Origin: Scolanthus callimorphus
Lineage: Eukaryota; Cnidaria; Anthozoa; Actiniaria; Edwardsiidae
Reading direction: 5' to 3'
DNA: 64,000 nucleotides
Assembly: GCA_033964015.1 (NCBI GenBank)
Contig: CM066912.1
Coordinates: 17,595,073 to 17,659,072, forward strand
This document shows, one piece after another, positions 20,291 to 32,575 of this stretch; the first letter of the stretch is position 1, and each line of letters begins with the position of its first letter. Under the pieces are notes generated by a model. That model saw only the letters and a list, made by a program, of their open reading frames with translations, made no database searches and was not told the DNA's origin. Position numbers and translations under genes: made by a program.

Positions 20291-21431
20291 AATAAAATTA
20301 AATCAGCTAAAAATATAAAAAAGCATTTCCAGTCCGCCTCGTTAGATCAATAATCTACGCTAGATAACAAACACGATCACACACTCAGGGGAACAATTTA
20401 ACTTTTCCCCATCGAAAAATGCAGAGACCATTTTCTAAGAAATTACATTTAAGGTCAGAGGTCATACATTTGTTGCCATAGAGACCAACATTGGTGAATA
20501 TGATCGAGAATGACCAAAGGTATGGAAATGCAAATTGATGGATCCCTCAGAGGCGTCCGTTTAGAGATAGACTACCCCCTCCGTTTTACGTCTGCCATTT
20601 TGGATTTGACTCCCACCCAGGCCTTAAGTTACCTGAGCAGCATAATCTTTCTATCATTAGTCTTTCTGTAAACCTAATTGGATATCGTGGATCATGTTTT
20701 AATAAAGACATTTTTTCACAATATCATATATTTCAAAAGCACGAAAAATCTGATTATTTCTTTTTTCTTGAGAAATTCCAAGATATCCAATTAGTTTCAT
20801 TTGAAGGAAGTTGTACTGTATCTAAATATGTGTTTACCTTTCAATTTCATCTTTTTCTGTTTATCTTCAGAGGGTCTAAATAAAAAATCCAAGATGGCCG
20901 CTACCGAGTCACGTGATAACCGTTTCCATGGCAACGAAATATGTCAAAATAAAGCTCTTGTTAAAGTTATTGTACTGACCAATTTGATGAAGATCCATAC
21001 AATAGAACAAGAGTTATAAAGAATAATCCCCTTTTTCAGGCAAATGGTTTGAGCCAACTGAGTGCTGCGGGATCTTGCGGGATGCAGTTTCTAAAAATAG
21101 TATCATGCCCCATCAAATGTGCCCTTATCCTGGCCCATATTGTATCGGAGACGGAGCATCACTAGTCCGTGGGCCAGAAACCGAAATGGCGTCACCGGTT
21201 AAAGCAATGCGGTATAAATTCAGATTGAAATATTGTGCATATGCTCACTGGCACTTTATTGTCTGAAGCAAAAGCTCATAATGTATTTACATCATGAGCT
21301 TTTGTCTGAAGTAGTTCTACCCTTTCCCGTCGATTTTGGAATGAAAAATAACTTTTTTAATCACGCCGCGTCCGGCAACAAAACACAAAAATACTTGCCT
21401 TTGAGAAAAATGCAAAAAAAAAAAAATAATA

Positions 21432-21512
21432 ATAATCAAGCCTTGACATCCAGGGATTCGAACGCCGGACCTTAATTTACAGAGCGAAAATCATACCATT
21501 ACTCCGTTGAAT
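21432..21512 (-). tRNA. tRNA-like pseudogene or SINE head
   Basis: On the minus strand a B-box-like GCGTTCGAATCCC follows a D-arm/A-box-like AGTAATGGTATGATTTTCGC at roughly tRNA spacing, and a T-rich run follows. The acceptor arms do not pair, and the T stem has a mismatch and a wobble. This is therefore not a functional tRNA. It is a decayed tRNA copy or a tRNA-derived SINE. Confidence 0.4.
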
Positions 21513-21743
21513 AGGCCACGTGATCCACGAGCAACTTTTATTATTTATACCCGGGGGCAAATTAATTTGCCCTTGTTATACCTAAGTACTTGAAGTCGTC
21601 CTCGAATTCGATAAGACTTCGATCTCGGAACTCATTTCTTGGACTTGTTCTTTCTCATTTCTCACCTGTAAGATTTTTGACCCTTTCAGTTTCATCCATA
21701 TTTGTCTATGTCTTGTACTTTTAGGGACGGACCATTAGAAAAG

Positions 21744-21944
21744 TTTAAAATAAGAAAAGTCGGCGTTACAACGTAGGTTTTAGTTGTATTTTAGTACAAT
21801 ATTTCGGCTGGCCAAACCAGCCTTCTTCAGGTACTGTGAATACATAATTTCACAGTACCTGAAGAAGGCTGGTTTGGCCAGCCGAAATATTGTACTAAAA
21901 TACAACTAAAACCTATGTTGTAACGCCGACTTTTCTTATTTTAA
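21744..21944. mobile_element. Near-perfect palindrome, about 200 bp
   Basis: The left arm TTTAAAATAAGAAAAGTCGG...CAGTACCTGAAG is matched by its reverse complement with one or two differences and only a few bases of loop (TACATAA). The inner arm reads TTTCGGCTGGCCAAACCAGC. It is probably a foldback MITE. ORF content is nil. Confidence 0.88.
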
Positions 21945-21999
21945 ATTTTATTAATCTTACTGCCGGCTAGACCGTTAATTGGTCCAGCGTAAACCAACG

Positions 22000-23530
22000 A
22001 GTTGAGTCTGTCAAGTGGTTCGTCCTTCATTTACTACAATTAGAAAAGTGATGGGGGGGGGGGGGACTTTCTTCTCTTGTTCGAAAAATTTTTCGGAGAG
22101 TTTTTGTCGCATGAATATTTTTTTACAGCACAAGGGCTTGCTAGAATTTTTTTTGTGGCTTATCGGACAAGGAATTACTGCGACTTTCGTAATTTTGCGA
22201 ACTCGCGTGTACGATTTCCAACCGCCAAATGGCCTTCTGGCTTCCGTCGCATTGACAATTTAACTTCGGCGCTGCACGAAAAGCATCGAGCTTCGAGCAG
22301 TTTCTCTCACAGAAATGTCTCTTTGTTGCGCGCGAAGCGTGCCCTGATTTTGATAAACCCATTTCATCAAGCGTCAGAGAAAAGATAGATGAACATCCCA
22401 TTTGTTGATAGTATGGGTTTTGGGGGAGGGGGAGTTTGTTTCTCCTGGCCAAGATGTTCTTGTTATAAACATTCGTAGTCATTTCTTAAAAAAGAGTGCG
22501 ATCGTATTGTTCCATTGCGTGAGTTCTCGATAACCATATTGTTAATGTATAGTTTCGCGCGCCGAAATTTTTAGAGTACTCAATTGAATGAACTAGAAAA
22601 GCGTTGAAAGAACATCAAGTTTGCCTAATCAAAACATGGGAATCTTGCAAGAATTTTTTTGGGAGCCACAGAGGCTGCATGACTTTTATCTCTTTATTTT
22701 TTCCTTTGTGTGAATATTTTTTTGCTTTTTGCCCCCCCCCCCCACCACCACTTTATTAATGGTCCCTTAGGGATAGTTCTTTGTCAATTTCGACCGGCGT
22801 TTGCTGAACTCCACGCTCGATTAATAACATGACTCGATTGCATCACTGACAAAACTCGCTAACATCCACCTCGTAAATTAGGTGATTGGAACAAAGCAGC
22901 ACGATGTTGAAAATATGCAGCACAAAACTGAGGAAAGGTTTTATTTTCAAGCACTCCGGCGTGATTCGATCTCTTGTAGCAAAACATATTGCGCATGCTC
23001 AGTGGCAACTTTAATATTGTTAACGTTTTAGTACCTTTTTATTTAGCATACTATTTATTTGTCGTAATGAAAATATCTATATATTTTCATTACGAGTTGG
23101 CGAGTTTGCGAAACTCAGCCGATCTCTGTTGTTTCGAGATCCCAACTGAAATCTAATATGCCTGTCACTAACCTAAGCTGGACGTGCCTAATATGGTAGG
23201 GATAATTACTTATCATCACCATACAGTAATGATTAACAAATTACTTCCTCCCATTAACCACAAGATGCTGATGTTTGGGGTAAATAAGTTTATTGACAAG
23301 CAGAAAACATATAAACACATTACAGAGCTGTCAATAAACTGAATAAAAACCCAAAAATACCCAAACAGAAGTAGTGAGGTGGTGAATGGGAGGAGTATGT
23401 AGTTGTAAAAGAAAACGTGTGATAAAATGAAGAAAATTGACCATTGGCGTGCATTAGAAAAGGAAAATATGGAAAGAGGATATGAATATAACTGGTGTTC
23501 TAAGGCAATTGGCTTAGATTATGAACTGTG
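22000..23530. other. Non-coding, with G and C runs
   Basis: No supported gene. There is a G run at about 22051 and a C run at about 22733. A dispersed repeat near 22170-22300 is shared with 11780. A perfect hairpin at 23062-23095 (CGTAATGAAAATAT / ATATTTTCATTACG) is present. Overlapping short frames on both strands are not convincing. Confidence 0.5.
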
Positions 23531-23540
23531 AGTAGTTATA

Positions 23541-23891
23541 TATTCTCACTTGGTCCCATTGTGCTCTACATAAGATATGGGGAAGGAGACCTGGCGGAGC
23601 TAAAGATGACAATCTAGCAAGAGGGAGGGAGGGAGGGTAAGGAAAGTAGCTCCACCAAGCCTCGGAATGAGCACAATGTAACCCGAAATCAAAACAATAC
23701 AGAGCAAAGAGGGAGGGAGGGCGGGTAACAAGAAAAGTAGCTCCATCAGGCCTCGAAATGAGCACAATGAAACCCGCCAACACAGCGTCCTCTACTAAGG
23801 ACGCCATCTTGCGCCGAGGACTAAAGGCAACTGACAATTATGCTAATGAGTTGATATCCTATATAGGCACTGTTGGTCCCAAGTGAGAATA
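23541..23891. mobile_element. Short non-autonomous DNA transposon (TATTCTCACTTGG ends)
   Basis: It starts TATTCTCACTTGGTCCCATT and ends ACTGTTGGTCCCAAGTGAGAATA, an inverted pair. GTTATA flanks both sides, a likely target duplication. Both ends are repeated in the following larger element. Confidence 0.65.
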
Positions 23892-23897
23892 GTTATA

Positions 23898-26193
23898 TAT
23901 TCTCACTTGGTCCCATTGTGCTCTACATAAGATATGGGGAAGGAGACCTGGCTCCGCGGCCTGTATGACGAATACTGCAGGTCCTCCACTTACTAAAATC
24001 GACTCACTCCCAAACTCCGGGTATACCTCCGTGTAAGAACCATTCCCAGAGAACACCATTGCGTTCATTTACTATTTCATCATGATTCGTTCTACTAAAC
24101 AAAGGAGGCTTTGTGACGCAACTCGTGAACAATACACAGATTCTTACACGGAGGCAGAGCCCAAACTCCGAAAGATTTTGAAGCGCCGCTTTGCCGAAAC
24201 TTTATAAATAATTTACCCTGACAAAATACCATTACAACCATGGAGATGAGGAGAGAGTGGGAAGTCCAATGGAATAAACCCAATTATACCACACAAAAGG
24301 TGTACTTCTCCCCAAAACTCAGAAAAGGCATGCTCGAGGGGACGAGACGCTAAGAACTCTCGCGGATTCCGCCGGACCCTCGAGTATGCAGAAAAGAGAC
24401 AAAAAATTCAACAAAGGAAATTTTGAACAATAATAACAAGAACGAGAAGTACACCAATACAGGTACATTAAGGTCAGAAACGATGAAAATTGTTTTCTAA
24501 TCAATAGCAGAGGATCAAGTAAGCAAAGGTAACAAGTAAACAATTCCAGAAAAGACTTGAATATACACGCGAGAAAGCAAACCAGGATTTCAACAGCTAG
24601 CCGTCCGCAACCCCGGAATACCCCGTCCGAGGACAGAGCAATGAAGAGTATTAGATAACTCCTCCGGGGAAGCCGAGGCAACCTATTGAGAAACCTGAGT
24701 CAAGCAACCTAAATAAGGTGTGGCGAAAACAAAAGAAAACTAAACAAAAAAGGTAGCCTCGGCTACCCCGGAGAGCGAGAGAATGGAACAAAACAATTCC
24801 TTGCAAAAGAGAACACCGAGCTATTAAATATCCATCTTCTGTTATATCACTATAACGATTGAAATAGCTCATTAAAATCGTATTTAAACGCGTTGACACC
24901 CTCAAATTAAGTGATGAATAGTCAAGACAAAAATTGAGGAAGATGATAAAATCTCTGAGCTTTTGCAAAATTGAATAAGCATGATGAGAATAAGGAACAA
25001 TAACAAAATTCGCTTGGCTGAACTCATAACACATTCACCTTTCTTTGTGTATAATCAGAATGCAAGAATTACTTTCGGTATTGGCTAAATACTTTTATTT
25101 TGCCTTTTCCAGATAATTAGAGCGGAACAAATTCGCTGGTGGCTGAACTAATTCGCCTGCCAAACTTTCATGTAAGAGAAATAATTTTAGAGCAGAACAA
25201 ATTCGCTGGTGGCTGAACTAATTCGCCTGCCAAACTTTCATGTAAGAGAAATAATTTTAGAGCAGAACAAATTCGCTGGAGGCTGAACTAATTCGCCTGC
25301 CAAACTTTCATGTAAGAGAAATAATTTTAGAGCAGAACAAATTCGCTGGTGGCTGAACTAATTCGCCTACCAAACTTTCATGTAAGAGAAATAATTTTAG
25401 AGCAGAACAAATTCGCTGGTGGCTGAACTAATTCGCCTGCCAAACTTTCATGGAAGAGAAATAATTTTAGAGCAGAACAAATTCGCTGGTGGCTGAACTA
25501 ATTCGCCTGCCAAACTTTATGTAAGAGAAATAATTTACAGCAGAACAAATTCGCTGGTGGCTGAACTAATTCGCCTGCCAAACTGTAGGTATCCCAGGTC
25601 CAACGCCTATTATATACCAAACGTAGCGGCAACAATTTGCCCAGGTCTAACGCCTATGCCGAACGTATCTGGTCAACACATGACTGTTAACATGCGAAAC
25701 ACAATCGTTAGATTCACCGCCTTCACCAAACCAGACGCAAGTAAAACACTAAATGTTCCTACAGGGCGAGAAAACATCCGCAAGAATGAACACAGTTCAG
25801 CTTGGCCAAATTGAATAGACGACAATAATTCCTGGAGCAAAAGAACTTATGGTTCCAAAGGTTCCAAGCGGAGCTGTAGACCTGTAAGAGAATACAAACC
25901 ACAAATTTAGCATAACTGAACAGCGCGAAAAGAAATTCAAAGGCGATAAAAACACACAAAATCAAACTGCTGAATAACGAAAATCTTGAACGCTGCAAAG
26001 GGGAGGAAAGCGATAGGAGGCGACGAGAAGAATGATGTAGACTTTAATTCTTGACGGAGGAAGGAGAGTTGAGTCAGTTGAACGGCGAGGCCAGAGCAGA
26101 GGAGGTCTTCTCAGCACGAGGACTAAAGGCAACTGACAATTATGCTAATGAGTTGATATCCTATATAAGCACTGTTGGTCCCAAGTGAGAATA
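23898..26193. mobile_element. Second, 2.3-kb element with the same termini
   Basis: The first ~60 bp match the start of the 23541 element and the last ~75 bp (from GGACTAAAGGCAACTGACAA to AAGTGAGAATA) match its end. The interior is different and includes the 70-bp tandem array. No transposase was recognised. The right flank does not repeat GTTATA. Confidence 0.6.
25121..25583. repeat. 70-bp tandem repeat, about 6.6 copies
   Basis: The word ATTCGCTGG(T/A)GGCTGAACT recurs at 25131, 25201, 25271, 25341, 25411, 25481 and (68 bp later) 25549. The copies are nearly identical, so the array is young. Each unit includes GAACAAATTCGCTGGTGGC and GAACTAATTCGCCTGCCAAA. Confidence 0.95.
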
Positions 26194-26399
26194 GTGTTCT
26201 ATGATATGTGACCCTGAGAGCAGTGATTTCCTCCTCTCTTTTAGGCCGACTGCTCGCAGGGTAACCGTGTTGATGCCATCACTATCAAAAAAATGATAAT
26301 AACAATTAACTGCAAGCAAATATAATCTGTAAAAGACATTGTTGATGCTCACAGCAACTGCCAGGCAATAATAACCGGGAATGAATGAAGGATGGTTTT

Positions 26400-27300
26400 A
26401 AACAACACCAATTGCAGCAAGTGCTGAATTACAGCGACAGTCAGCAGTGTGATAATGAGCTATGTGATAATGTGGTAAGAACTAGGAGCAATGGATGACC
26501 ATGCAACAAGTTACTTCGCTATTGGGATGGCCATGCAGTAATTCACATAGGCTGGGAATGACCATGCAATGATTACAGTGACCTATGTGATATTGTGGTA
26601 AACACTAAGGAGCGAAGGATGACCATGGAACAATTTATTTAAGTATGAATGACGATGCAGTGACTTGTTGTAAATGATTAATTTGTGGTTACTATTAGGT
26701 GAATGTCCTGCAGATGACCATACTGTTAATGACAATGCTATGGTTACTCTGAACTACGAGTAGGGACAATGTATTGACAGTTGTATGCTTTGCCATATGC
26801 TCATGCAGTGCATACTTGTGAGTACTTGTGCATACTTGTGAGACTTGTGAATAACAATGCAGAGAATTTAAAAGCGGTGATGACTATGATGGATGTGTGA
26901 CAATGCAGCGATAACTGTATGCGATAGATGACAATGCAGTGATCGATAGCTATAAACTGTAGATGACTATGCTGAAATAACTATGAACTGCAATGCAGTG
27001 ATGGCTATATGCGATAGATGACAATACAGTGATAACTATGAACTGTAGATGACAATGCAGTGATAAATATATGCGATAGATGACAATACAGTGATAACTA
27101 TGAACTGCAGATGACAATGCAGTGATGGCTATATGCGATAGATGACAATGCAGTGATAGCTATGAACGGTAGATGACTATGCAATGATAGCTATGAACTA
27201 TGAATGACAATGCAGCGATGACTATGAGCTGTGCATGATAACACCGCGCATTGGTTTCTACCATTTGAGCTATTGATATTATTGAAGTTCATACAGTGAG
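26400..27300. repeat. Degenerate tandem array, about 31-bp units
   Basis: Units around GATGACAATGCAGTGATA and CTATGAACTGTA / CTATATGCGATA alternate. They are clearest at 26870-27230 and decay outwards. No gene. Confidence 0.75.
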
Positions 27301-28540
27301 TTATTATTGTACATCTAGTGAAATGAACTGTGAACGACCCGGTAGTTGGTGCTATAGTAGCCGATGGATTACAAATGCAGTGACCTGGTTTGATAGCTGT
27401 GAATCGCTGATCTGTGCAAGATAACTTCCGTGATTGCGTGAGCTAATGAGCTGTTTACAATACTGGGCCTAGCATATGAGCTGCTGATGATCACTGACTC
27501 TGTTAGAAGTGTGAAATGTTGCTAGTGTGATCATGCTGTGATGCCTACTAGCTGCACGTGACAAAATTATGTGACTGCTAGCTAGAGCAGTGAAATGATT
27601 ATCGAGGAGACTAATGTTATACAGACTTCAATTGACAATGTTGTGCTAACAATAAAAGGCAAATAACGATGCGTTAAGCAGAGAACGGCGATCGGGTATA
27701 CGAGCTAAAAACAAACCCGATGCTTTGTGTATAATTGAAAAGACTGTGGCTATTATGCACTGCCTGTGTCGATGCCACGGATACAATTGTTAAGATAAAT
27801 CTGAACAGTCATAGTAACGACAGTGTAAGGTGGCAGCGATAAGAGCTCGTGACAAGACGTTCTGTACATTCTAATTAATTACAAATTATGAGTAGACCGA
27901 AAAAAGACCTAGTTGTGAAAACATCCAAAACAATAGAACGGTATGTAAATACTTGCACAAGACAAATAGTGGAATGTGCGCATGCGACTTGCCGTGCACC
28001 TGACTATAATGGAGAAATTCGCATTATGAAAAGCGTAGGCACTTAAATAGACAACAAGATTTAAGTGAAAATTTAACACTAAACCTGACGAAAAAATATC
28101 AGAAACTGGCAATGTAGCGCGCGACAAAAATTGATAAGACGAGTTGTAGGTACATAAGCTGAAATAAGAGTACCAGCGGTACTTGCGTCAGTTTGCGGCT
28201 GTTGCGTGCCACGTAAGTTATGAAACTAAGGAAAGACTAAACGGTATTACCTATCAATGGCATGTTGACCTGATATCGTAGATCGTCGACTATTAAATAT
28301 CCTGCTGCGAAAGCATGCTTGAATAAATTGATGGGAATCGTGTGAACAGTGTAGAACAGATACGTGTCCGCCTTGTAAAGCGCTTGAAGATACTTTATGT
28401 AGATGGAAGAACCCATGTGATATATAGTCTGATGAATAATTCAATAAGAATCCGCAGTGACGAGATATGAAGAGTCCCCAGGTAGATGAAAGGGGGCGTA
28501 ACCTTGAATATTCCTAAGTTTTTTTTTTTTTTTTTTAAAT
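27300..28540. other. No recognised feature
   Basis: AT-rich sequence with scattered remnants of the preceding array and short frames only. I see no gene, RNA or clear transposon. Confidence 0.4.
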
Positions 28541-29430
28541 ACCGTAAGGAAAATCGTGTCCGCACTCGCTCCGCTTAGCCCTGAAGCTGTGCCGGCAAAA
28601 GAAGTTCGCAAACCCGAAGGGAAGGTGGAAATCTGGACCGTGGGCGTGGTTTTGTTGGAAAAGATTCACCTCGAGCTAAGTTCTAATTCAAGCGATTTCT
28701 TAAGCGAGGGACAAAGCCGCCATCGCCGCCATGTTGAATTCTCCCACAGAAACTAAAAAAGAACTCGGTTCGCGCAGCCGAAAGCACCATTGACATTCAA
28801 ACCTAAATGGTTCTCTTACAGATTACATACAGGAATGTGCAGGGATAATTCTAAGTTGAAAGATTTGAGCTGAGAAAAATTTTCATTCAAGTTTTAACAA
28901 ACGTACACACTACCTTTCTTCCCTCGGAGCACGCGCTAAGGTCATGTCGAAATGACACATTTACAAAACAAAGTCCGTGAAAGTCATGAATAATATTCTC
29001 TAACTAAAAAAAATATTATTCCTTAGAACATTTTTACTTGACCTGTTTCTTCTCTCCCCTCACTGAGATATGATAAACATACAAACAATTCTGAAGTCAA
29101 ATTGCGCTTTCGATTTTCACGGGTTCTTCGACCGATTTGAGAGACGGACACACGCGTGATTTTGTCGCACCAAAATCAGGGAGACTGTGCAAAAAAATCC
29201 TTTTGGGTTCACTTCATTTATTTCGGCATGGTGGGACGGGGTACTCATGCTGATGGGAGGTTATTAGTAATGTAAATCCAGCAGTTTATGGAAGGGGGAA
29301 ATCATGAACCCCTTACCACATCCATATGGCCATTGTGATTTTTTCCCAGTTTTTTTTAAACAGAGAACACTTTAAGTAAAATAAATTTCCCCCTTACACT
29401 CCGTGAATTTTTCACGGGCATCAGCTAGTC
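28540..29430 (+). mobile_element. Helitron-like non-autonomous repeat
   Basis: The body (CTCGCTCCGCTTAGCCCTGA, TCAAGCGATTTCTTAAGCGA, CGCAGCCGAAAGCACCAT) recurs at 29940-30600, 57271 and 57840. The 3' end has a small hairpin CCGTGAATTTTTCACGG followed by GCATCAGCTAG|T. A 3' hairpin a few bases before CTAG-T is the Helitron hallmark. No Rep/helicase is present. Confidence 0.6.
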
Positions 29431-29433
29431 TTA

Positions 29434-29795
29434 TATACACTCTTTTTTATAAGAACGTCTAATTTTCAGTTGAGGCTGGGCCGTTCTTATTTTTGGAGCA
29501 ATTTGAGGCTGGAAATGTTCTTACGGATGTTCTTACATTTCAGTGACGTCGGAACCTAAAATATGATAGATCTTATAGAAGGATACATACCAATGAAGTA
29601 TTTAAGAGAGTTTATAAATTACAATATTGAAGGTCGTTATTTGATTCGTTATTTGATTCTGGATTTTAGAACGCATCACTGAAAATAAATCGATTTTGCT
29701 CCTAACTGAGGCTCAGGCATGTTCTTAAAATTTGGGTAAATTTCAGGCTGAACGTTCTTATAAAAAAGGTTCTTATAAAAAAAAAGAGTGTATAA
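29434..29795. mobile_element. MITE with TACACTCTTTTTTATAAGAA termini
   Basis: The ends TACACTCTTTTTTATAAGAAC and GTTCTTATAAAAAAAAAGAGTGTA are inverted and flanked by TA. Tc1/mariner-type target preference is inferred. GTTCTTA-type words recur inside. Confidence 0.65.
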
Positions 29796-29939
29796 TACGT
29801 GATGATGGGGGGTCAAGGTGAAAATGTTGGCCCAGCAGCCTGGAAAAACGGCTGCACCACGGAACTTCAAAAGCACGTCATTTCCTTGCATACTTGGGGA
29901 ACTGTGTTATAGGATACACTTTTATTTGAAAATGATAAG

Positions 29940-31516
29940 TAGACGATGGATCTAATTCAAGCGTTTTCGTAAGCGAGAAGATCGAGTTCGCAAAGGCGCC
30001 ATTTTAAGTCTTCCACAGAAACCAAAAAATATATAATTTCTCGCAGCCGAAAGCAACAAAGACGTCCAAACGTACGCGATTCTCACGCAAATCATACAGT
30101 AATGTACAGGCAAAAGTCGTTTTTCCAAGAAGATCAGAGTGGACAAGATATCCCATTCAAAGGTTTTGGCGCGTTGCACGAAGCCCCGGCGCGCCATTTA
30201 TAATAAACACTCGGTTCACAAACAACAGTCGTTTGACAGCTTTTTGAGCCCGGTATAAAACTTTCGAAATCTATACTAAAAACAGAGATGTTGGAGCCGA
30301 AAAAACGAAGTTCACAAACGTGAACAGGAGGAGGAAATCTAACCAGTGAGTATGCATGTTTTTGTTGGAAAAGGTTCACCTTCAGCTAAGTTCTAATTCA
30401 AGCGATTTCTTAAGCGAGGGACAAAGCCGCTATGTTCGAGTCTCTCACAGAAACTACAAAAGAACTCAGTTCGCGCAGCCGAAAGCACCATAGACATCCG
30501 GACCTAAATGGTTCTGTTACATATTGCTTACAGTTATGTGCAGGGATAATTCTAATTCGAAAGCTTTGACCTGAGAATAATTTTCAATTTTCATTCAAGT
30601 TTGTGCAACCAAGCAAACGCACTTGCTTCGCATGCAGAGCGCGCTAAATCGAAATGACCACCAGAAAACAAATTATATGTCCGTTGTGAGTTTTTTCTTT
30701 TTTCCATTTGTTGCATTCGACGAAGGAGAATGCCTGCTAATCGTGTCGTTTTCGCTGGATGCTGGGTGCTTTTGAGCGATTTTCGGTCGGCCCAGCCTCG
30801 ACTTGATGTTTAACCACAGGTAAACCGGATCGATTCGTCGTTTTCGCTGGATGCTGGGTGCTTTTGAGCGATTTTCGGTCGGCCTAGTCCAGTCCCTGAA
30901 CTCTCCTTCGCGGCCCCGTTGTCTGTGGTCGCCGAAAGGAGAGTCCAGAAACCTTTGGATGCGCATGCGCTAGATCTGACCAAGAACTTGGGTAAACCGG
31001 ATCGATCCGATCGGTTCAGCCTCGACACCATGCTGAGACTTGCTGGTGCTTAACCACAGGTACACCGGATAGGGTAAATTCTCGTCGCGCGTACTATGCT
31101 AAAAATATTCCAGGCTCATATTGTATCCGAAGTGCTTGGCTTCACTCGGATTTAGACGGAGATTTTCGGATATTGGGCATGTTTTTGTCCAAGGTAAGCG
31201 TATCTTTAGCTATTAATTCGACATTTAGCTGTTAAATATGTTTGGCACTATTTACTATCAGAACATCAGTAGATTGTGTAGCCGTGTTATAATTTCTACG
31301 AACTGAAAAGCCTGACCGACTGACCAATCTCTTCGGTCAAAAATATGTATTTCATTTCCCCGTTTCGGCGACTTTGGCGACCTAACGCACAACTGATAAC
31401 AATCTCTCGTCGAATACACGTTACTAATCTTTGATTACTTCTAGTTTTAAGAGAATAATATAAGTAAGATAAATTTCCTCCTTGCACTCCGTGATTTTTT
31501 CACGGGCACCAGCTAG
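29940..31516 (+). mobile_element. Helitron-like family pieces with local duplications
   Basis: TCAAGCG-TTTC-TAAGCGAG blocks recur at 29955 and 30396, and the block with CGCGCAGCCGAAAGCACCAT at 30472. Between 30730 and 31075 a segment with TCGCTGGATGCTGGGTGC is duplicated, and TAAACCGGATCGAT-type words occur three times. The stretch ends 31487-31516 with CTCCGTGATTTTTTCACGGG then CACCAGCTAGT, the same Helitron-like 3' end as at 29430. Confidence 0.55.
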
Positions 31517-31539
31517 TCCTAAATAATCCAAGACTGCTT

Positions 31540-32575
31540 GCAGTCCCTTGCTCGGGGAACGTCCGTAATAAGAGGGTAAAAGTCTTACTTATCGCGCGTG
31601 CCTAGTACTGTGCATTTATGCCGGGGTCACGTCACGATAAGCACGCACCACAGGGTCACGTCACGATAAGCACACACCACAGGGTCACGTCACGATTAGC
31701 GCGCACCACAGGGTCACGTCACGATTAGCACACACCACAGGGTCACGTCACGATAAGCACACACCACAGGGTCACGTCACGATTAGCGCGCACCACAGGG
31801 TCACGTCACGATTAGCGCGCACCACAGGGTCACGTCACGATTAGCACACACCACAGGGTCACGTCACGATTAGCGCGCACCACAGGGTCACGTCACGATT
31901 AGCGCGCACCACAGGGTCACGTCACGATTAGCGCGCACCACAGGGTCACGTCACGATTAGCACACACCACAGGGTCACGTCACGATTAGCACACACCACA
32001 GGGTCACGTCACGATTAGCGCGCACCACAGGGTCACGTCACGATTAGCACACACCACAGGGTCACGTCACGATTAGCGCGCACCACAGGGTCACGTCACG
32101 ATTAGCGCGCACCACAGGGTCACGTCACGATTAGCACACACCACAGGGTCACGTCACGATTAGCGCGCACCACAGGGTCACGTCACGATTAGCGCGCACC
32201 ACAGGGTCACGTCACGATTAGCGCGCACCACAGGGTCACGTCACGATTAGCACACACCACAGGGTCACGTCACGATTAGCGCGCACCACAGGGTCACCTC
32301 ACGATTAGCGCGCACCACAGGGTCACGTCACGATTAGCGCGCACCACAGGGTCACGTCACGATTAGCACACACCACAGGGTCACGTCACGATTAGCGCGC
32401 ACCACAGGGTCACGTCACGATTAGCGCGCACCACAGGGTCACGTCACGATTAGCACACACCACAGGGTCACGTCACGATTAGCGCGCACCACAGGGTCAC
32501 GTCACGATTAGCGCGCACCACAGGGGGATTCACCCCGAAACAAGGGACTGCGTGCTTATCGTGACGTGACCCCGT
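31540..32575. repeat. Inverted flanks around the 29-bp satellite
   Basis: GCAGTCCCTTG at 31540 pairs with CAAGGGACTGC at 32541, and CGGGGTCACGTCACGATAAG then CACGC at 31622 pairs with GCGTGCTTATCGTGACGTGA then CCCCG at 32550. The satellite therefore appears to have grown inside a short palindromic element whose arm was the founder unit. Confidence 0.75.
31623..32525. repeat. 29-bp satellite, 31 copies, two interspersed variants
   Basis: The unit GGGTCACGTCACGATTAGC + GCGCGCACCACA or ACACACCACA repeats every 29 bp with no length change. The variable step is GCGCGC versus ACACAC (the first units also have ATAAG). One unit has CACCTCACG in place of CACGTCACG. The array is bounded by inverted copies of the unit (see next entry). 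Confidence 0.97.

Noticed and set aside
24319..25034. Overlapping 120- and 127-codon minus-strand ORFs
   Set aside because: Cys/Leu/Phe-rich low-complexity readings inside a transposon-like element, with no recognisable domain.
31623..32525. CRISPR-like look of the 29-bp array
   Set aside because: The units are contiguous with no unique spacers, and the context is an animal genome, so it is a satellite.
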